Assembly (NCBI GenBank): GCA_958298945.1
Contig: OY282610.1
Coordinates: forward strand, 31,074,167-31,138,166
Direction of reading: 5' to 3'
Length of the DNA stretch: 64,000 bases
Origin: Atherix ibis
Taxonomy: Eukaryota; Arthropoda; Insecta; Diptera; Athericidae
Shown here in pieces: positions 1-12,483 of this stretch; the stretch's first letter is position 1; each line of letters opens with the position of its first letter. Both the position numbers and the translations under genes were made by a program. The notes under the pieces were generated by a model. That model had not been told where the DNA came from. It was given only the letters and a program-made list of their open reading frames with translations, and made no database searches.

Positions 1-2359
1 TCAGCTATTACAACGAGAGCGTTTCATATTTCTTATTTTTTTCTGTATTTTTTTTTTTTTAGAATAAACCATGTCATGCATATAAAGAAAATTTATTTCA
101 AAATATAAAATTATGTAAAAATATTATTTGAAATTAATTTATTTACATTCTAATGCAATAAAAGTTGGTTATTACTTGTTGAGCAAAAATTACGTTATTT
201 TAATAATAAAAATTTTTATGTTTGTTCTTAAAATTGAAAATTTCTTTTTTAAGCATATCGAAAAATATTTTGATTAATTTTTTATATTAGAATTTATGGA
301 ATAATTTAGAAAAAATCAAAAATATCTGAAAAAATTGACTAAAAAGGGGATCATCTGAAAAAATTGAAAATATTTTCTAATTATTTTGTATGAATTTTTA
401 AAAGCTTTAAACAAAAATGAGTTTTATCTAAAAATATTATTATCAAAAATATATATGATTTATGGAAAAATGTTCAATTGGAATAGTATGAAAAAACCAT
501 TAAGAAGAAATTATTAGAAAATAAAAATAATATTTTGTAAATAAGTTGTAAATAAGTAGTTTTCTTTTATTCTGAAAACTTTTTGAATTATATTTCTACT
601 CACAATTCCTTTTTGGACAAAATTTCTTCAATTTCTAAGAAAGACTTACTTAAAAATATTTAAAAGAAGAAAAAAACAAAAAAACTTTAAATAGGAAATT
701 TTATTCTTTTTTTTGTAAAGAAAAAATAAATAATTTCCTTTTTTTGTTTAAGTAAAATTTTTCTACCCTATTCAGACAATTTTGTTATAAAGATTTTAAA
801 AATATTTTTAAAAATTTATAACAATATGGCTAATTATAGAAAAATTTTTAAAAATATTTTTTAAAACTTATGATATTATTAGATTTTGAAACAATAACAT
901 TTAGATTTGTACAAAGTTTTTGTTTTATTTATAAAAAGTCGAAATTGCAAAAAATGTCCTCTTTTTAAGAAAATTTTCTCAAAGAAGTTTTTTTTTTGAA
1001 ATTCTTTTAATAAAAAGAAAACTTTCTTTTATTTTGAATTAATATATAGTTATTTTGATAATTTATTTATCAATTTTTATTTTTAATATATCAAAAGTTT
1101 TCAAAACTCTCTGTTATATACAAAAAAAATTTAATATTATTTGAAAATAACACTTTATAGCAGAAATTTTTTGTTGAAAGGGTATTGCATACAAAATCTA
1201 AAGTTTAGATATATTTTTTTTTTGCTAACAAATATTTATAGTAATCATTTTATTTGATTTATTCAACTATTGTTAAAGTTTCATTCAGAAAGTTTTATAT
1301 TTTCGCCTTGTAAGTTTTCCTTAATATTAAAAGGTTTTCACTAGCCTACATAAAAAATAGGCTGTATAGTACAATTTTTACTCCTAAAATTTCGACTACC
1401 ATATTTAAATCATATCAAAATAGTACACTTTTATCATTTAACCTTAAGCATAGAGAAATATGTTCAGAATTTTGAAGATATTTGCATAAATTGAAAGATG
1501 GTAAAAGGATAAATACACTCGACTATCCATTCTCTTGAGTTTCAATTTGCATTGGTTTCGAAATACTTTCTATGAGTACGTTTGGTTGCAATAATCCATA
1601 AAAGAGACTATTTAAGGATGGCTGGCTGCTGAAATCTCTATTTTGCTGAATCTAGCAGATTATTTCTCTCAATAACTTAATCTTATGCAACTATATAAAA
1701 TGTACAAGAAATAATTCAACATCTTTTATAGCACAAATTAAATTAAATTTATTCCCTTTTTCTGTATGATATGCAAAATGCTCAAGTTACTAGCCAGTAA
1801 GTTGATGTACTCATATTTTTAATAAGCGTTGTATTTAAAAAAAAATTGATTTTTTTTTACGAGTACTTATTTATATAATTTTATTTTCAAGAAAATTATT
1901 CTAATTTTTAATAATTATAAACGTAGAATAAAAAATATATTTCTTACGAGCATATAAAATTATATATATTTTTTTTAATTTAAAAAATAAAAATTAAAAA
2001 GTTCGTCAAAAATTTGTACTCAAAAAAAATGTTTTGAAGAATTTTTTTTTTATTTATTAAAAGTAAATTTAAGAAAAATATTCATGAGAACTTGAAGTAA
2101 TTTTGGAAAAATATTTTTAAAATGATTTTTCCTACTTATAAAAAGGAAAGTGAAACTTTACCTTTTTAGCTATTATAATTTTTATATAAATTTGTATAAA
2201 ATATGAGCAAAATTATTTCAAATTCTTAATGAATTTCTAATTCACTAAATATTTTGAAAAGTAAAATTATATACAATAAATATATTTAAAATTGGAGTTT
2301 TGATAAAATTTTTACTTTTTCATATTTTCTAAATGCTGCAAAAATTATAATTTAATCTG
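1..2359. other. AT-rich stretch with no recognisable gene
   Basis: Dominated by A and T homopolymer runs and short open frames of low-complexity composition. I see no transposase, reverse transcriptase or conserved host protein motif on either strand. Confidence 0.6.
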
Positions 2360-2638
2360 CTTGTAGGAGATTTTTTTTTATTAGAAAATGTCCAACGATT
2401 TCAAATTGTATGATTTTAGAGGTTAACTAAAATCACCAAATCTCAAAACTACACGTACTGGGAGCTTTTTGAGACTACATATAATTGACGGTAACTGTCT
2501 CTTATTTTTAATATTATAAGATATACGAGCTAATGATAGCTTTAGACGAAACTTTATACAAAACGGGTTTTTTATAGTCTTATATATAATAATTTTGCTT
2601 ATTTTTCTGTCTACCAAGTGCGAAATAATAAACCTCAA
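2360..2638 (-). pseudogene. Possible relic of a DD41D-type mariner transposase
   Basis: Reading the minus strand leftward gives FGDFS, a stop, then PLKSYNLKSLDIF. This resembles the segment before the third catalytic aspartate of DD41D mariners (GDVNWPPRSCDLTPLDFF), with the tryptophan codon turned into a stop. The 71-residue open frame just upstream is rich in I and K and lacks the expected QQDGA motif, so the match rests on this one block. The assignment is weak. It could equally be chance similarity in AT-rich DNA. Confidence 0.25.
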
Positions 2639-2859
2639 ATTTTGTGAAACGTGCCTACGGCAGAGTCAACTTTTTTTTATAATTAATTATATTAAATGGC
2701 AATTTTGACACTAAATAAAAAAATTATTTTATATGCTATAAATAATTAAGAAGTTTGTACTACTACTTTTAAGAGAATTTTATAAGAATCGGCATTTTGG
2801 ACTAGACTAAGTACCAAAACAGTAATTATTTTTTTAAAGGATAATATTTATTGCAAAAT

Positions 2860-3178
2860 TTTATTGCTCACGAAACTCATAATTGATCTCAAAATCGAAA
2901 CTAAATGTGGGGCATATAAAATCCGGAACAAAAACCATTGCTCGTTTGACTGTCCTCTCCATAATATCTTAAAACACATAATATTCACCTCTCTTAATAA
3001 ATGAAATTCACCTTCACTTTCATTAATGATCTCTCATCTTGAAAGAAATCATTGCCATTTTGCTCTGAATTTCCAGACTTTCTTCCCTTATCCTGACTAA
3101 AACCTCCTTCTACAAGAAACTTTCGCTAGAGCAGTTGTATGGACTCAATGACTATTTCCCATTTTTCACGGACGTAGC
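2860..3178. repeat. Diverged copy of a dispersed repeat (no gene)
   Basis: The part around 2995-3060 (CTTTCATTAATGATCTCTC and flanks) resembles 30470-30510 (CTTTCACTGATGATCTCTAAG), so the same dispersed sequence occurs at both places. Its class is unknown. It abuts mariner A1. Confidence 0.4.
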
Positions 3179-3180
3179 TA

Positions 3181-4286
3181 TGAGGGTCATTCAATAAGTC
3201 CTTAGAAAATCCAAGAAATTGGTAGTGTCGGTAAAGATTTTTTTTTGTAAGTCGCATTATCGACAGGAAATCTGTCAAAATTTCAGCTCGATCCATAGCG
3301 TAGGTCAACTTCTATCGTCGATTAAAGTTTACGACATTTATTTGTGCATAACAATGGAAAAAGATGAACATCGTTCAGGACGCCCAGTTGAGGTGTCTAC
3401 TCCTGAAATCATCGACAAAATCCACGATCTGATTTTGAACGACCGGCGAATTAAAGTGCGCGAATTAGCTGAGGCCACGGGCATATCACAAGGTACAGTC
3501 GCTTCAATTTTGCATGAAAAATTGTCTGTGAAAAAAATTTCGGCAAGATGGGTGCCGCGTTTGCTCTCAGAGGAGAATAAGCGCAATCGTGTAGTGGACT
3601 CTGAGGCTATGTTGGCACTATTTCATCGCAATCCTGCCGAATTCCTTCGTCGATATGTCACTGTGGACGAAACCTGGATACACCACTACACTCCAGAAAC
3701 GAAGAGACAGTCATCACAGTGGATTTTCAAGGGTGAACGGGCTCCGAAGAAGGCAAAAACTGTGATATCGGCCGGCAAGGTGATGGCCACGATCTTTTGG
3801 GATTCGCAGAGCATCATTTTTATTGACTACTTGGAAAAAGGAAAAACAATAATAGGAGCGTATTACGCGTCGTTATTGCAATGGTTGAGCGAGGAAATCA
3901 AAGAGAAACGCTCCCATCTGAAGACGAAAAAAATCCTCTTGCATCAGGACAATGCGCGAGTGCACACCTGCGCTGTTTCCATGGCCAAAATTGTGGAATT
4001 GAGAATGGAATTGTTGCAGCATCCCGCTTATTCACCAGATTTGACCCCGAGTGACTATTTTCTTTTCTCCAATCTGAAGAAATGACCTGGCGGACGACGG
4101 TTCACTTCCAACGAGGACATCATTGGTCAAACGGATGAGTATTTTGCAGAACTTCCGAAATCCTGTTTTTTGGACGGGATAAAAATTTTGGAAAAACGGT
4201 TGGAAAGAGCTAAAAGAAGATTAATTTTTTTTTTTAAAAACAGTTTTTTTCCATCTTTTTCTAAGGACTTATTGAACAACATCAGG
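3181..4286 (+). mobile_element. mariner A1 (family A, DD34D), deleted copy
   Basis: The left end TGAGGGTCATTCAATAAGTC follows a TA at 3179-3180. The right end holds the inverse of TTCAATAAGTCCTTAG, but the outermost ten bases have decayed. The element carries an internally deleted transposase on the plus strand. Compared with the 1249-1278 bp full copies of this family it is short, because of the N-terminal deletion and a second deletion near the 3' end. Confidence 0.9.
3354..4215 (+). pseudogene. mariner A1 transposase, HTH-deleted and broken
   Basis: A mariner transposase cuts and pastes DNA at TA dinucleotides using a DD34D catalytic triad. Here the start codon (MEK) is fused directly to DEHRSGRPVEV. 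About 50 codons of the N-terminal helix-turn-helix region are therefore missing, yet the frame is kept. The linker motif WVPRLL, the first aspartate in VDETWIHHY, the second in HQDNARVH and the third in YSPDLTPSDYF are all present. A TGG to TGA change stops the frame at 4083-4085, after NLKK. Homology (RRFTSNED) continues past it, and a small deletion removes part of the normal C-terminus near 4205. The longer open frame from 3219 adds only 5' UTR sequence, so I chose the ATG at 3354. Confidence 0.85.
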
Positions 4287-4398
4287 TCTTATGCAGTTTT
4301 TGGGTCTTTTCCCCTTTGAGAGCAGTGGACATAGTAATATCATTTTATTTTAGTGACAGCTGCGCAGCCATGGAAACCATTTGACATAATTTGCTTAA

Positions 4399-4503
4399 CA
4401 GCAGGCTTATCAAATTACTTTAGGTCATTTGGCAGTTAAGGGAAAAGAGCGGACTGATCAACTGACGGGGGAAGCCCTCTGTCACCGGTCTTTAAAGAGT
4501 TCC
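4399..4503 (+). pseudogene. RNase H scrap of an I/R1-like non-LTR retrotransposon
   Basis: A short open stretch between two stops reads QITLGHLAVKGKERTDQLT. This matches the GH-x-x-I-x-GNE-x-ADxLA block of the RNase H domain carried by I, R1 and LOA-type non-LTR elements. Sequence to 4700 contains a further block (FSKYWPTIVQSV) with a similar counterpart near 30605-30660. No reverse transcriptase domain is visible nearby. The RNase H reading is reasonable; the clade is a guess. Confidence 0.45.
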
Positions 4504-4874
4504 TAACTTGCTACATCTTCTAACCAAATGGCAAACGACAGCTTTGGTTGTACGTAGACACACGGACTTGACAAGTGGTGAAAGGCTTTTTTCGAAATAT
4601 TGGCCAACAATTGTCCAATCAGTCCACTCGTAGACCTACACAAAACCTGCTCAGAATTGGCATAGGAGAGACTAAATCGCAAATCATCCTCTTCCCATCT
4701 TTTAACGGAATATTACCTGACCCAACATTTCTTTTCTAATATGAGTCCCTTTTATTGTAAAGCTTTTATATCCCTCCATACTTTTTCCAAGTGCTCATTT
4801 TAATATCTTAAAACAAACTGACATGCTCTGTAAACTAACCAAAGACCGATTCTGTTTAAGCTACATACACACTC

Positions 4875-4935
4875 TTATAGGTCGCCAAATGGCCTCATGG
4901 TTATGGCACTGTATCGTATTAACCTGGCTATATCC
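4875..4935 (+). repeat. Short dispersed repeat, copy 1, with a box A-like core
   Basis: The core GTCGCCAAATGGCCTCATGG recurs in diverged form at 30371, 31178 and 31449. It contains ATGGCCTCATGGTTATGGC, similar to box A of tRNA-Ser/Leu (TGGCCGAGTGGTTAAGGC). No convincing box B or cloverleaf follows, so a tRNA-derived SINE is possible but unproven. Confidence 0.4.
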
Positions 4936-4990
4936 TAGGAACTATACAAACAACAAATAATCATACAACCAATAACCTAAAAGGGTTATG

Positions 4991-7539
4991 AAAAGACGAC
5001 AATCAATCATTGAGTTATGTTTGACTTTTAGAGATGCATGTGAGAAATTTTGTAATATTTCAACAAAAAAAATGCAAATAATATTTGAAAGACTTTCTTA
5101 TTTTGTATTAATTTATAAAAATAAATTCAAATTAAAGGTGAATTGTATACTTTCCGGTTTGAAGAAAAAACATATTCAACAGAAAAAAGAACACAACAAA
5201 TCAAATTTATTTTCATGCAAGCAGATACGAGTACATACACGTATATAAATTGTATGTTGAAATATGGATAAGATTTTCCGTATCTACGATATGGATTTTG
5301 TTTTTTTAAAAAGTACAGAAATATGGATAAACAAATATCTTTTTTATATATGTACATATTTATAGATAAGTGTACATTTGCATATCATTCCATACTTCTG
5401 AATGCGACCGGAAATTCTATATATTTCCAAATTGGATTGGATTGCATATTGCATTTCCCATATTCAAGTAGAATAAAATTTCACTTATCTGAGATTCAAT
5501 TATTTCTATTTGACCTTTATTTGTATGTGATTTCTTTCATTTTGTTATTTTCTCAATAAATTATTATATAATATAATTTTTCCTCATCATCCGTCCGAAA
5601 GAATGTTTCTCTATTTCTCTGCATATGCACAAAAGTTAGTACACAATTTAGATTTATGAATGTGTGTAAAGAAATTTAAAAAAAAAACTACATATTTACC
5701 CGGGAAATTTATGGTTTTCTTTTTTTAAAAGTTGCAATGAAAATGATATTATAGAAATATGAACATTTACGTGGAAAAAAACATACATAATTCGGATGAC
5801 CTCTTCTGCTTTGACATTGCAAAATTTCTCTAGTCCTGGTTATGAACGTGTGTATGTACTTGACTTAATGTTATCCGGTCATTATCCAACTGATACAGCT
5901 TTATGCAGACAACATATACCACTAAATATAAACCACATATATTATATGAACGTCGGTTGATATTATTATATTAATATAGCTGTGTAACTATAACTACCAC
6001 TCACTATCCTCGTTCGTTCAGTACTAGCTTAATTACTCAAAATATAAAAGTTCCAATTTAAGGTAACAATTTTATATATGGTATTGTGTTCAATCCAAAA
6101 CTCCAGCATAACTACTACCATTTCCTACATATATATGCGTAAAGCGACATTTTCGTATGCTCAATATTTTAATTTATTTAATTTTTTTTTTTTAATTTGA
6201 TGGCAGAGTTAGTTAATCTGTACTTGACATTTGATGCAATTATATTGTACTATATGAGAAATTTCCTTAATACTCGTACTTTGGCATTTGTATGCGAACA
6301 TATAAAAGTACGAATATTAGAATTGATATTTTGTATACAAAGTTTATTAATTATACAATATTTCTGTATTTGAACACACGTCGAATTAATTAGTTTACTA
6401 TGTGCACATGTAAATATAAATAGTTTCGAAAATTGATATGGTAGATTATTAATCTCTATTTAGGTATTGAAGACATCTACCTCCATTAGGAATATTTTAA
6501 TAAAAGATTTTTATTTTTAATTTAAGAAGAAAATAATTTATTTTTATATAAATTAATAACTTTCGCATAGAAACAAGCAAATTAGATAATAGTACAATAA
6601 TTTACAAAAAAAAATTTAAATTTTTCTTAGAACAAAAACTTATATAAAAAATAATTCCCTGAAAAAATGTTTATTTTTAGGACAATTTATTTTTAAATTT
6701 GTTAAAAATTGTTTTATGAAAAATTTTTTTTTACTTTAGGAAAAATTTTTGCTAACAAAAAATTATTTTGTCCAAAAAAAAATTAAAAAAATTTTAATCG
6801 GTTTTGTTTTAAGGACGAAATATTATATGAATCTTTTTTAAGAATGGAAAAAAAAACAATTTTGTACTAGAAATACTTTTAACAATACAAATTTTAAGAA
6901 AAAAAAATTTACTTCCTTGAAAAACAAAATATTTTTCTGTAAAAATAAATAATTTTTAGCAAAGAATTACTTTTTTTTTACGAATAAATTGCTTTTTGAC
7001 AAAAAAAAAACACATGCAAAATAAACGTCCTTTTCGAATTTCAATTTGTTTTTTGAAATTACTCCAAAAAAAATTTATTATTTTAAATAAAAATAAATAC
7101 AGTAAAAAGCTTGAGTAATTTCTTTTTTATTTGGAGACAAATTTATTTTTATTTACAAAAAAAACCATATTTACAGGAAAAAAAACAACATTAATTTCAC
7201 TGGAAATATTTTTAACTACATAAATTTTACTTAAAAAAAATAACTTTTAACGTTTTAAAAAGCAATTTTTTTTAAAAAAGTTTTCTGCTTTTACCAATAA
7301 TTGTTTTTTTTTGTTTTGTTTTATAAAAAATAATACCAAGAAAAACTAAAATAACTAAAATAAAAAAAAAGTCTTTTTCTTGTTATTTTAAAAAATTTCT
7401 TTTTTTTTTAATATTTCTGGTTCAATTAAAAAAAAAAATATTTAAAAAAAAAATGATGCTTACTTGAAAGTTTTTATTGAACATATTCTGTTTTTAACAA
7501 TTTTTTTAATATTAGTATAATTAAAATAATTAGAATGGA
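4991..7539. other. AT-rich stretch with no recognisable gene
   Basis: Only short low-complexity open frames and many A or T runs, densest at 6500-7500. The longest frame (plus strand, 4988-5248) has no domain I recognise. Confidence 0.6.
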
Positions 7540-7780
7540 AATTTTTATAACGAGACATACTTACATTACGAACTTATAAGACTTTAAGGTCGTAATGAAT
7601 TGGACTATTGCCAATATAAGAGGGAGTAACGACAATTTATGGAAGTATTTTTTCTGTGAAAGTTGATAAGTTCATATTGGTGTTATTAGAATATTTTTTT
7701 ATAGTACTCAGCAGCTCGATATAGTTAGCTTAGAACGTTTGTGTAAAAGTCAAAGTAATTCTACTCCTTTGAAAGGAAGA
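7540..7780 (-). mobile_element. Old jockey-like 3' fragment
   Basis: On the minus strand the piece reads TPIxTY, then SPIHYDLKVL, then VRNVSMSRYKNFHSN. The last block matches the jockey C-terminal region that reads LCISRYKKFHSHL in the better copy at 31.8 kb. It is heavily frameshifted and has no detectable poly(A) tail or target duplication. Confidence 0.55.
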
Positions 7781-8600
7781 AAAAGACAATTTCTCCTGAA
7801 ACTTTTTATAACGAGACAAAACCACACTGAATATGGATGAGATTTCGAGATGAATAACAATATTGCAAATTTAAAAGGGAGTATCGGCATTTTTATAAAG
7901 TATTTTTGAATGAAGAGATTGCTTTCAATGCGAATTGGTAGGTCTAGTAGAACCCTAGCATTTTAGTCGTTATATCCATATTGATTTGGACCAATATAGA
8001 CTTATGGATCAGAATTCTACCGTAAGTCTATATTAGAGTGTTTTGGGGTATTAGAGAAGGTGTAAGGACCGATTCAAATATAGGATGTATAAATTTTGTA
8101 GAGAATAGTTTTAAGTATTCTGCCGTGCCGAACTCTAGCGACAGTACATTGGATTCATTTACTTTCAAATGTCAGTTTAAAAGTGAAAATAATAATTTTC
8201 GAAAAGGAATAATATTCTTGAGCTTTTAGAGTAAGCCCGAATGCGTGACTCGATAGAATCTTATATCAAGGAATATACCGACAAAATATCCTTTCCTTTT
8301 TAAAGATGACGTAATATAGTCAACAACTCGATGATATTGCTAAATAGAAGAGTATTTAGAGCCAAAAACTAAGTTGACGATTGTTAATTTAATTTGAGGT
8401 TTAAAATAAGGGATGTCAGCGGTAGTTTAATATTTTTTCATTGATTTTTAACTAGATTGGACGAAAACTTATTTGTCTGTAGCAACTAGGTTTTTTTGTG
8501 GAATTAGAAATTATTTTAATAATTGTGAATTTTCAGATTTTTATTATTAATTATAAAATTAAATTATTTTTCAATCATTTTGAATCAAATAATTATTAAA
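7781..8600 (-). mobile_element. Second old jockey-like fragment (RT and C-terminus)
   Basis: The minus strand of 7790-8000 reads GSTRPTNSH, then QSLHSKILYKNADTPF, then ICNIVIHLEI and LSRYKKFQEKL. This aligns almost without gaps to the jockey C-terminus at 31.8-32.1 kb (GSTKHSNSLPI, QSKILSKIVNAPFYVRN, VIHRDL, ISRYKKF). At 8305-8420 the DNA also resembles the jockey RT segment at 32770-32880. Frames are broken throughout. It is a different, older copy from the neighbour at 8610. Confidence 0.6.
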
Positions 8601-8609
8601 ATTTAGTTT

Positions 8610-10640
8610 CAATCTCGTTCATGAGGTTTATACTACGATGGATAATCGTGTTTTGTACATAAGAGAAGACATTGATAATTTTTCCAAGAATTCGGGATTG
8701 TCGGGTTTGCATAGGAAGGGAATGGGAATGCTTAGTCGAACGTCAAAGTTCGAGTCCATATGTCCATATTGGTTTTCGTATCGTGTTATATAGTAAAACT
8801 ATGCTTTTTGTTATCAGTTTTGACCTTCTGTTTAGTAGTCGTTAATTTGTTCAATTCTTTTCATTGTCGTTTGAGGGTTCCAGGTTAACCGTTTGTCGAA
8901 TATAAGTCGAAGGTAACGTACACATCCGCTCTTGTTTTGTGGAATATTACTACCGTTTAGACTTTTGCTCATTTACTCCAACTCACCACTTTTTGAACAA
9001 GGTTTCTTGTAGGAATTTATGGATGACTGTACAAGGATAACTGTATTGTCAGCATAAGCTGCGGTAAGAATATAAGTGAGGAAAAGGTGAAAAAATTGTA
9101 AAGGATTGTAACAAGGATACTTCCCTGAGAAACACTTGCGGAAATAGGATAAATGTCAGAATATTCAATATTTGCAACTTACAAAGCAATCTAGCATAAC
9201 ATACACGGTTGAAAGCGTACGAAATGTCAAGAAATACGCCTGGGCAGTATTCATTTCGCTCTAGCGAAACAAGCTATGCAATTGACAACGCGATGACACT
9301 GCTGGATAGTAGAATGCTCAACTCTTAATCCAAACTGACGCTTAGAGATCGCACTCTCAGTTTTAAAATTAGGATAAAGGGAATAACTTTTCCAGGTTTT
9401 TTTTTTTGGATATTTGCTCAAGGATTTTCAAAGTTATTAGGTTATATCCTGGAGCTTTTTTTATTGGATAGGTGTTGTATTTTGAATTTTACTTTGGAAG
9501 GAGTGAAAAACTTAGGAGGTGGACTTATAAGTAATTGTTTTGATATGATTCTATATATTTGTTCGTCATGCTGAATATTTTGTATGGCTTCGTGTGGTTT
9601 AAAGGTGTTTGCTACATGTTTTCCGAAGGTGTTTGCTTTTTGTTTGTCCATTTTTGCTCAGGTTCCATCGGTATGATGCTGTTTTCTATTTAAGTATTCG
9701 TCTGGTAGCTGTTTAGAGTGACTTATTAGGTGTCATTAATTCGGGGTATTAACTAAATTTGTTGTTTTCGTTCTCGTTATTGTTGGTTCAGCTTTTCCGT
9801 CTCACTTGACATTCTTGAACATCGCCCCTGAGGGGCCTTGACGTTTCTCACTTATCAAGTTACAAAAATTTTGAACATCGCCTTGACGTTTCTCACTTAT
9901 CAAGCTACAAAATTTTTGTGGTAAATTATAGTCACGTTCTCGTATGTTTGGTTTGTCGTGAGTTATGTGAGTGTTAGTGACTTAGTTCTGTATGCAAATA
10001 GTTAAATCGTTTACGGCATCGTCTATTTCTTGTTCGTTCTTAAGGCTGCGTTGTAAATAAATCTGTTGATTCAAGTTCTGTCTAAAAATGTCCCAATCAA
10101 CTGTCCCATTTATAAGTTTGGCAAGATAGGATTTTAAAGAAGGAGTGGTGTCCAATGTAAGGACAACCGGAGAATGGTTGGAATTCAGGTCAAGCAGTGC
10201 ATTCATAGAATTGATAAGTATGGTAATCAAATAGTCCAGGATATCAGGAAGTTTTCCAATTGATTACAAAAATAACTCAAATTCTACGACAGTTAATTTT
10301 TTTTTATTTGGTGGACACTAAACGGGTGGAACGTTAAAGGTTAAGGATTTACATTGAAGAGTAATAACAACTGACTGTAGGGATATCGTGCCTGTTTGTG
10401 AGCGTCAGGAATGACTTAAGGATTTTCTTAGAGGATGTCAGTTTCACCGTGCGCTTTGTTGTCGGGATTATCAGATCTATATGATATATAATAATGTATT
10501 GTAAAATAATAGCCTGGTCGCAATGTGAATCTCTGTAATCAGTTTGTTATGTAAAAGAAGTCAATCCGTTAGCCTTCCAGAGAAGGATCGGTTGACGAAA
10601 ACATTTATTTATTCATATTCGATATGATTGAAGAAATGGC
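8610..10640 (-). pseudogene. jockey ORF2 relic (endonuclease / reverse transcriptase)
   Basis: ORF2 of jockey elements nicks target DNA and copies the element RNA at the nick. Traces in order: the endonuclease start near 10610 (ILLWKANGLTS); a block at 10430-10480 (DNPDNKAHGETDIL); the endonuclease C-terminus at 9982-10230 (LNSNHSPVVLTLDTTPS); the inter-domain segment at 9442-9651 (HDEQIYRIISKQL, PPPKFFTPS); and the RT. The catalytic RT box at 9045-9056 reads YADN instead of YADD, so the second aspartate is lost. The middle of the endonuclease is deleted and there are many frameshifts, so the gene is dead. Confidence 0.8.
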
Positions 10641-11200
10641 GGTGGTTAAAGCAGACAATAAAGGAGTAAGAAAAAAAGTAATTACTTGAATTGTTTTATT
10701 AGTTAGTATGGAGAGGAGTGTTGGTAAATCTTAGGAGGAGGGTAATGGGGGAGGAATAAAAATATTGTTACTAATTTACTGCTATTGCTCTGCATTTGTT
10801 GTGCAGTGGTAAGTCCTGATCCAATCGCAGCGAATGATAGGTTTGCATATTTGGGCCTGTTTTTATTGCAAAGTTTTATAAGTGGAGCAGCCTTTGGAAT
10901 TTGCCGGATGGTTTCCAGAATAATTTGTCCTTGCTGGACTGTATCGAAGTGTTCCCCTGCACATTTTATGTGCTTTGGCTTCTGCTGGCAGTATACTTTC
11001 GTGTGTCTATTTTCTGGATATTTATTATATTGTTCAAAGTCTTTTATGGGATAAGGCTCCTCCACTTTAATTTTTGTATATACAAGCGTTTCCAGCTCAA
11101 AAATAGTTTTATTGTTAACCACTTGCCTCGAAAAAATAAAGAAGAAAGAAAGAGATCCTCCCTTCTGTTAATATTCGAGATGCTGGTTACTTCGTGACTA

Positions 11201-12483
11201 CGAGGGTCATTCAACAAGTATTTAGCCTACAAAGGAAAAACGAAAATTTTGGAAAGGTGGCAATTTATTTTTTCACATAATCTCCTTCAAGCTCGATACA
11301 CTTGGCTCAGCGATGCTCTAACTTTTTTAACCCGTCCAAATAATACACTTTCTCGAGGGAAGCAAAATAGGCCTCCGTGGCGACGATGACCTCCTCATTC
11401 GACCCAAATCTATTCCCGGCGAGTGATTTTTTCAGGTTTGGAAACAAAAAGTAGTTACAGGGGGCTAAATCTGGAGTGTACGGTGGATGGGGCAGCAATT
11501 CGTAGCGCAATTCGACCAATTTGGCCATGGCGACGGCGAAGGTGTGAGCCGGCGCGTTGTCGTGGTGGAACAGCACTTTTTTCTTCGCAAAGCGGGGCCG
11601 CTTTTTCTTCAATTCGACGTCAAATCGGCCCAATAAGTCAGCATAGTAGCGCCCCGTGATTGTTTTACCCTTCTCGAGGTAATCGACGTGGATCACACCT
11701 TGTGAATCCCAGAAAACGGTGGCCATCACCTTTCCGGCCGATCGAACAGTCTTCGCCTTCTTCGGAGCACGTTCGCCGGGTGAAGTCCACTGTTTCGACT
11801 GTTCCTTGGTCTCTGGTATGTACCAGTGAATCCATGTTTCGTCGACGGTCACGAAACGACGCAAGAACTCCGCTGGATTGCGCTGAAACAGCGCCAAACA
11901 CGTCGCCGATGTGGTCTCACGGTTGCGCTTGTGTTCCGGTGTGAGCAAACGCGGCAACCATCGCGCCGACAGCTTTCTCATGCCCAGTTCTTCGTGTAGA
12001 ATATGATGCACCATTCCTACTGCGATGCCCACAGTCTCAGCTATCTCGTGAACCTTCAATCGACGGTCTGCCAACACGAGATCGTGGACTTTTTTAACGT
12101 TTTCCTCCGTAGCAGCCGTTTTCGGGGCACCTGGGCGTGGCTCATCAAAAACCGATGTGCGGCCACGAACAAACTCGGTGAACCAATTCTTGACGGTCGC
12201 CATCGAAGGAGAAGAGTCACCATACACAGCATCCAAGCGATCTTTGATTTCGCTGCGCGTTTTCCCTTCCAAAAACCAGAATCTAATCTAAAACCAGAAT
12301 ATTGTTCTTTTTCAATTTTTGTGCAACCGACCGACACGCTCGCTTTCAAAGGCTCTCAAAACAAAACTAATAAAGGGAATTTGACAGTAGGCTACTAAAA
12401 GAATGTACTGCACGATGGTAAATTTCTTTTGTGACAGCAGTTCTATCGGGCGGTGAGGCTAAGTACTTGTTGAATAACCCTCG
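11201..12483 (-). mobile_element. mariner B1 (family B, DD34D), nested in jockey ORF1
   Basis: Flanking TAs are at 11199-11200 and 12484-12485. Inverted ends are CGAGGGTCATTCAACAAGTA (left, with T for C in the next TTTAGCC) and CGAGGGTTATTCAACAAGTA (right, reverse strand). Over about 28 bp they differ at two positions. Length is 1283 bp. The transposase lies on the minus strand, the same direction as the jockey host. Confidence 0.95.
11265..12316 (-). pseudogene. mariner B1 transposase, inactivated
   Basis: A nearly full-length mariner transposase of about 350 codons. The start codon has become ATT and the next few codons are rearranged, so the usable frame begins at MEGKTRSEIKD (12272). The helix-turn-helix region, the linker WLPRLL, the first aspartate (VDETWIHWY) and the second (HHDNAPAH) are intact. 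The third site reads APCNYFLF, an Asp to Asn change that should abolish catalysis. A TGG to TGA change after KKLEHR (11307-11309) removes the last 14 residues. An otherwise long open frame with the third aspartate lost suggests recent inactivation. Confidence 0.9.

Noticed and set aside
3219..3353. A 45-codon N-terminal extension upstream of the A1 start
   Set aside because: The same DNA is 5' UTR in all other family-A copies, and the conserved protein starts at MEK.
4879..4935. A tRNA-Ser/Leu gene suggested by the box A-like core
   Set aside because: No anticodon stem, box B or acceptor pairing can be drawn, and diverged copies elsewhere behave like a dispersed repeat.
10785..11197. Plus-strand open frames rich in C, F and L resembling a membrane protein
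   Set aside because: They are antisense to the jockey ORF1 zinc-knuckle region, which explains the cysteine and hydrophobic content.
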